Origin: Pseudopyrenochaeta lycopersici | Taxonomy: Eukaryota; Ascomycota; Dothideomycetes; Pleosporales; Pseudopyrenochaetaceae | Assembly: GCA_003313425.1 (NCBI GenBank) | Contig: NHZP01000030.1 | Coordinates: 62,001 to 126,000 of the forward strand | Direction of reading: 5' to 3' | Length of the DNA stretch: 64,000 bases | Part shown: in pieces, positions 60,519 through 64,000 of the stretch | How positions within the stretch are numbered: the stretch's first letter is position 1 | Layout: every line of letters begins with the position of its first letter | Position numbers and translations under genes: made by a program | Notes under the pieces: model-generated | Databases searched by the model: none | What the model was told of the DNA's origin: nothing | The model's input: only the letters and a program-made list of their open reading frames with translations

Positions 60519-61625
60519 ATGTCATACACTCGGTTGCGCCACAACCGCCCTTCCCTGCCCCTCATGAGCCTTCCGCCAGACCTGCAGCTCCATGTCCTCA
60601 ACAGTATGGACATCCACACCTTGCACATGACGATTAATGCTATACCTTACGCGAAAGCCCTGTATCTCAGATATCCATTAACCATCCTGCAGGGAGCTAC
60701 AGCTACAAGGGGTCTTCAGATTCGCAACCTGATGCTGACAACGTACAGTATCATACAGAGCGTGGAATCGGGCATCGATATGTATACAGACAAAGCTACA
60801 AACAACATGCCTAAACTCCTAGCAAGCCATCTTGATACTGAAGAATCGCGGACTATATGTTTCCTTGATAGAAGTGCAACGCATGCTCTTAGAGTACTGT
60901 GCCAACTTGATAACGAGATATCATCTCGAGTGGAAGCATATGCTCTCGATGCATACACTCGCGCTTGCTACTACGACAACCCTGGTGTTTCTCCATCTCC
61001 GCTTGTAGTATCCTCGACAGAGCTTCATAGGATGACCCGGGCGTTCTATCAATTAAAGCTCTTCGGCGTACTTTTCTACAACTATGCTGATCGATTCAGA
61101 GTTGACCTGCAAGCATCGTACGGCGCTTTCTTTGATCGCCTGAGCACCTTTGAGGTTGACGAACTTACCACCGCTTATCAGTATCTAGTGCGAGAAGGTC
61201 AGTTTTTCATATCAGCCTATCCACACAAGAACTGCTCGTATGTCCCTGTGAAGCCATATCGAGGTTGTTTGGATCCATTCAACTGCGAGACCTGTCGAGG
61301 GCGTTGCCTAGGCCCAAGCAACCCTTCGAGCCCTTGGTGGCGCGGAGTTCAGCCATTTTGGCACAACTTGATATGCAGGTATGTCGACAGTATTGGATTA
61401 TGGGCGGACCCAGCGCACTGCAGACAGATTCCAATTAAGACATGGGACGATGTACCGGGAGCAAATGAACCCAACGCCGGATGGTTGCTGTGGTGTAACT
61501 ACCGCGAAATGCACGATACCCATAAACATATATATGTGAAAGGGTTTAGGGCTCTGGGTTATTGCTTTTGGGACCGGGAGAGATTGGAGGGCTGGGACAT
61601 GCTCGGGGAGGATTGGGTACCTTGA
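60519..61625 (+). CDS. F-box-type hypothetical protein with C-terminal cysteine cluster
   Basis: A single exon; from the ATG at 60519 it encodes 368 residues. LPLMSLPPDLQLHVLNSMDI is an F-box-like opening. A helical middle follows (TYSIIQSVESGIDMY, SATHALRVLCQLDNEISSRV). The C-terminal part carries a Cys cluster, CLDPFNCETCRGRCLGP, which may bind metal, then Trp-rich segments (PWWRGVQPFWHN, WLLWCNYREMHDTH). The open frame begins 66 codons earlier at 60321; I prefer the internal start because the F-box follows it directly and the upstream residues look random, but this is a judgement. No family is assigned. Confidence 0.6.
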   Translation: MSYTRLRHNRPSLPLMSLPPDLQLHVLNSMDIHTLHMTINAIPYAKALYLRYPLTILQGATATRGLQIRNLMLTTYSIIQSVESGIDMYTDKATNNMPKLLASHLDTEESRTICFLDRSATHALRVLCQLDNEISSRVEAYALDAYTRACYYDNPGVSPSPLVVSSTELHRMTRAFYQLKLFGVLFYNYADRFRVDLQASYGAFFDRLSTFEVDELTTAYQYLVREGQFFISAYPHKNCSYVPVKPYRGCLDPFNCETCRGRCLGPSNPSSPWWRGVQPFWHNLICRYVDSIGLWADPAHCRQIPIKTWDDVPGANEPNAGWLLWCNYREMHDTHKHIYVKGFRALGYCFWDRERLEGWDMLGEDWVP

Positions 61626-63141
61626 AACTCTGTTGCCTCATTTGACACGATCAGCGTAAACGAGAGTTGGGAGGACTCGTGGTTTTCAATCTCCTGCTGC
61701 TACAGCTGCCCCTATTTATGAAGATATTACGATTTTGTGCCGCTTAGGTAGAGGATATCGCATGTCACGTTCCTCGCTTTTGCTTCTTGAAGGCCATACC
61801 GGTTAGACTGAACCGTCTCCATCCGTGTCGAATGAAACATGCAAGTTCTCTATGGATAAAATAGATTAGATAGCTAATGTCACTCTCATACATTCAATTA
61901 TTCTCCTCCAACCTTTCCTTTTCCTTTCATTGTTCTTGGTGAATTACTGTCCAGGGGAGAGATAATTGTACAATTCCCCCTATCTGGATCGTGATATCAT
62001 CGCGTCTGTAGGTCGGCAGTTCCTTTAATATAGACCTGAATTGTACCTAATTTCCTTGTCTCTCTTTAATTCTGGCCAAAAATCTATCTGTCTTACCAGA
62101 TTGTCCCAACCAAAAGCCCTTACCATCATGAACGCACCCACTGTAAACATGATCTCATTCCTCGGGCTCATTGCGTTCCTCTCCAGCATCATCGCCTTTT
62201 CAAATCTACATCCGCCCTCCGAAGCTTAAATTTACTATGCGATGCCCAGCTATCATTAATTTTCTACTCTTCTGCAGCTCTCACTAAACCTGATTTCCAC
62301 CCTCTTGCTGCATACCAATAGAATCGAGCAATCCTTGATGGTCATTTGTGACCCGTGGCTACAGTGGCATTGTACTATCTTATTAGATGAGCTGTATTTT
62401 TGAATCGGGGTAAACGGATGATCAACTTGAAAGCGCTCCACCAGGAATGTTGGCCACATTTCACCGTTAAGACAACCATAAGACCATCGATCTCTCCCTG
62501 GTGAGCAACACCGACTAGTGTAGCCTTTTTTCCATTGCCTCACTCATTCTCCACGACTAATTAATCACGAAAACACGGGGACAAGACGCTGAGGTGAAGA
62601 TCTAAGACCAATCTTTCGGCTCTAGAGACTGTGCGTCTCAGTCGTCATTGATATTAGCCATGTATACACGGTGGCCTCATACATTACGACCCACAGGAGG
62701 CTTTACAGGAGGTAGAAATTAGACTGATATACTTGATGCAGACCCACGGGTTTAAAAGTAACTTCATTTATGAAGCAGAGGTGCAGTTCGATGTTTACTT
62801 CGAGTTGAGCTGACAGTCTGCACCCAGCCAATGATATCACTTCCGTACTCTACCATCGGTCATTCAAGCTGAACCATCTTTGCTTGATTGTGCTGGGAGA
62901 TTACAAGATGCTGCGGCTCACTTGTTCCGTTTAGATTGTGGCTAAGCATGCACGTGGGCTTGCTTATGTCGCCACAATGACGCGGACTGGTGTTCGCATA
63001 GAGAGTTAGCTTATGAGCTCACCACCCCTCCATTGCCAGAGCGACAGCTTACATTGCGACAATACCTAATCACATCCGCTTTGTCCCACTATTGTATTTA
63101 TCAATCTTATATTTTCAGATCTCAAACCAAAGTTTTCCATT
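61626..63141. other. Intergenic, 1.5 kb
   Basis: No supported gene. A 33-codon frame at about 62128-62229 (MNAPTVNMISFLGLIAFLSS at its start) encodes a hydrophobic peptide; without homology it is not called. Confidence 0.5.
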
Positions 63142-64000
63142 ATGGCGGAGTATGCGCCTCCTACGGTATGCAGATCGCATTCGGAACCTCGGAATGCGGC
63201 GCATCTAACACTTGACAGGGCCCTCCACCACCAAAGGTACCTGAGGGCTGTAAGCAACACCACCTACGACTTTCATCTAAGACACACACTGACCCGGTAT
63301 CTCAACCTGTAGGGAAGGCAGTATGGAACGAACAATACAGCGAATGGTTCTTCGTCAACATCTACACCAAGAAGTCGCAATGGGACAAGCCGACTGAACC
63401 CATCTACCCCCCTGGCGAAGACGCACCCCACGGCCCGCCACCCACATACCACGCGCCAGCACCAGGAGCTGTAGGCATCCAGCCTACAGGAGTGAGTGAA
63501 AAGTCAAACTTTAGTAGTAACAATCCGTATGCGACCAGTGGGCCTGGCGCAGTTGTTAGCGAAGACGAGAAGCTGGCCAGGAAGTTGCAAGAAGAGGAGG
63601 AAGCACGCGCAGGGAGGCCGTCAGGTGGTCATCGAGGGGCTGCCAACGATTTCTACAGTCAACCAGGCCAACCGCAACCAGGCCAGTACGGCGGTTACGG
63701 ACAACCGAGCCCAAGTCCCTATCCGCAACAAGGACAGGCACCGTATCAGGATACGAATACGCAGGACAAAGGCAAGAGCAAAGGTTTACTCGGAAAGTTG
63801 CTAGGAAAGGCCAGCGGTCATGGCTCGAGCTCATCAAATCCGTACCCTCATCAGCAACACGGATACGGGCAACCAGGATACGGGGCTGCACCCGGAGGAT
63901 ACTATGGCGGTGGATATCAGCAGCGACCGATGGGGTATGGCATGCCTGTAGGTGGGAGACGTCCAGGTGGCGGCGGCATGGGTCCTGGTGGTGCAATGGC
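63142..64000 (+). CDS. WW-domain protein, Wwm1-like, partial at the window edge
   Basis: Exons 63142-63165 (24 nt, MAEYAPPT), 63219-63249 (31 nt) and 63313 onward, which runs off the window. The joins give PPPPKVPEGWKAVWNEQYSE, a WW domain with its two signature Trp residues (the second in KKSQWDKPTEP). A Pro/Gly/Gln-rich tail (QPGQYGGYGQPSPSPYPQQ, KGKSKGLLGKLLGKASGHG) follows. The order short Pro-rich start, WW domain, then PQ/GY-rich tail resembles yeast Wwm1, a metacaspase-interacting protein; WW domains bind PPxY or similar ligands. Later low-complexity exons or introns may lie beyond the edge. Confidence 0.82.

Overview
This window is nuclear DNA from a filamentous ascomycete (Pezizomycotina). 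The gene content and intron style suggest a dothideomycete of the Pleosporales type, but I cannot name a species. The evidence is dense, mostly single-copy eukaryotic genes with many short introns (about 45-90 nt). These introns carry GTRNGT donors, CTRAC-like branch points and YAG acceptors. No operons, ribosome-binding sites, CRISPR arrays or prokaryotic mobile elements are present. Where exons are joined below, I checked by hand that phases match and that conserved protein motifs run across the junctions; total coding lengths are exact multiples of three.

Layout. 1-1878 (-): partial LtrA-domain membrane protein. About 2520-3840 (-): decayed, 5'-truncated relic of a fungal Na+/H+ antiporter. 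3997-6462 (-): 78-kDa complex I subunit. 7509-9002 (-): delta-12 fatty acid desaturase. 10903-12376 (-): Nudix hydrolase with a C-terminal membrane anchor. 13000-14943 (+): bifunctional AICAR transformylase/IMP cyclohydrolase. 15627-16065 (+): histone chaperone Chz1. A 3.6-kb gene-free stretch follows, whose last part is probably the leader of the next gene. 19692-26452 (+): NADH-dependent glutamate synthase. 26922-29618 (+): mitochondrial Yme2. 29970-30994 (+): adenylate kinase. 31743-32470 (+): Bet1 SNARE. 33266-36054 (+): Ctf4/SepB. 36470-38153 (-): alpha-tubulin. 38522-39335 (+): Pga1-like GPI mannosyltransferase subunit. 39412-39840 (+): small protein with two F-box-like motifs. 40068-43826 (-): RNA polymerase III subunit Rpc2. 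45687-47453 (+): SF3b subunit 2. 48244-49979 (+): RS-rich protein. 50217-51226 (-): aldo-keto reductase. 51984-54860 (-): plasma-membrane H+-ATPase. A 4.2-kb gene-poor stretch follows. 59079-60125 (-) and 60519-61625 (+): divergent F-box-type genes. 63142-64000 (+): start of a WW-domain protein.

Most of the window is core housekeeping: respiration, nitrogen assimilation (glutamate synthase), purine synthesis and interconversion (ATIC, adenylate kinase), Pol III transcription, splicing, replication, tubulin, secretion and plasma-membrane energisation. These genes share no single pathway. The least conserved parts are the antiporter relic, the stretch 54.9-59.1 kb and the F-box pair at 59-61.6 kb.

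I found no clearly new multi-gene system. The observations most worth checking are the antiporter relic, introns whose retention would alter the products of the H+-ATPase and SF3b genes, a probable long leader intron in the glutamate synthase gene, and several micro-exons that automated gene callers are likely to miss.
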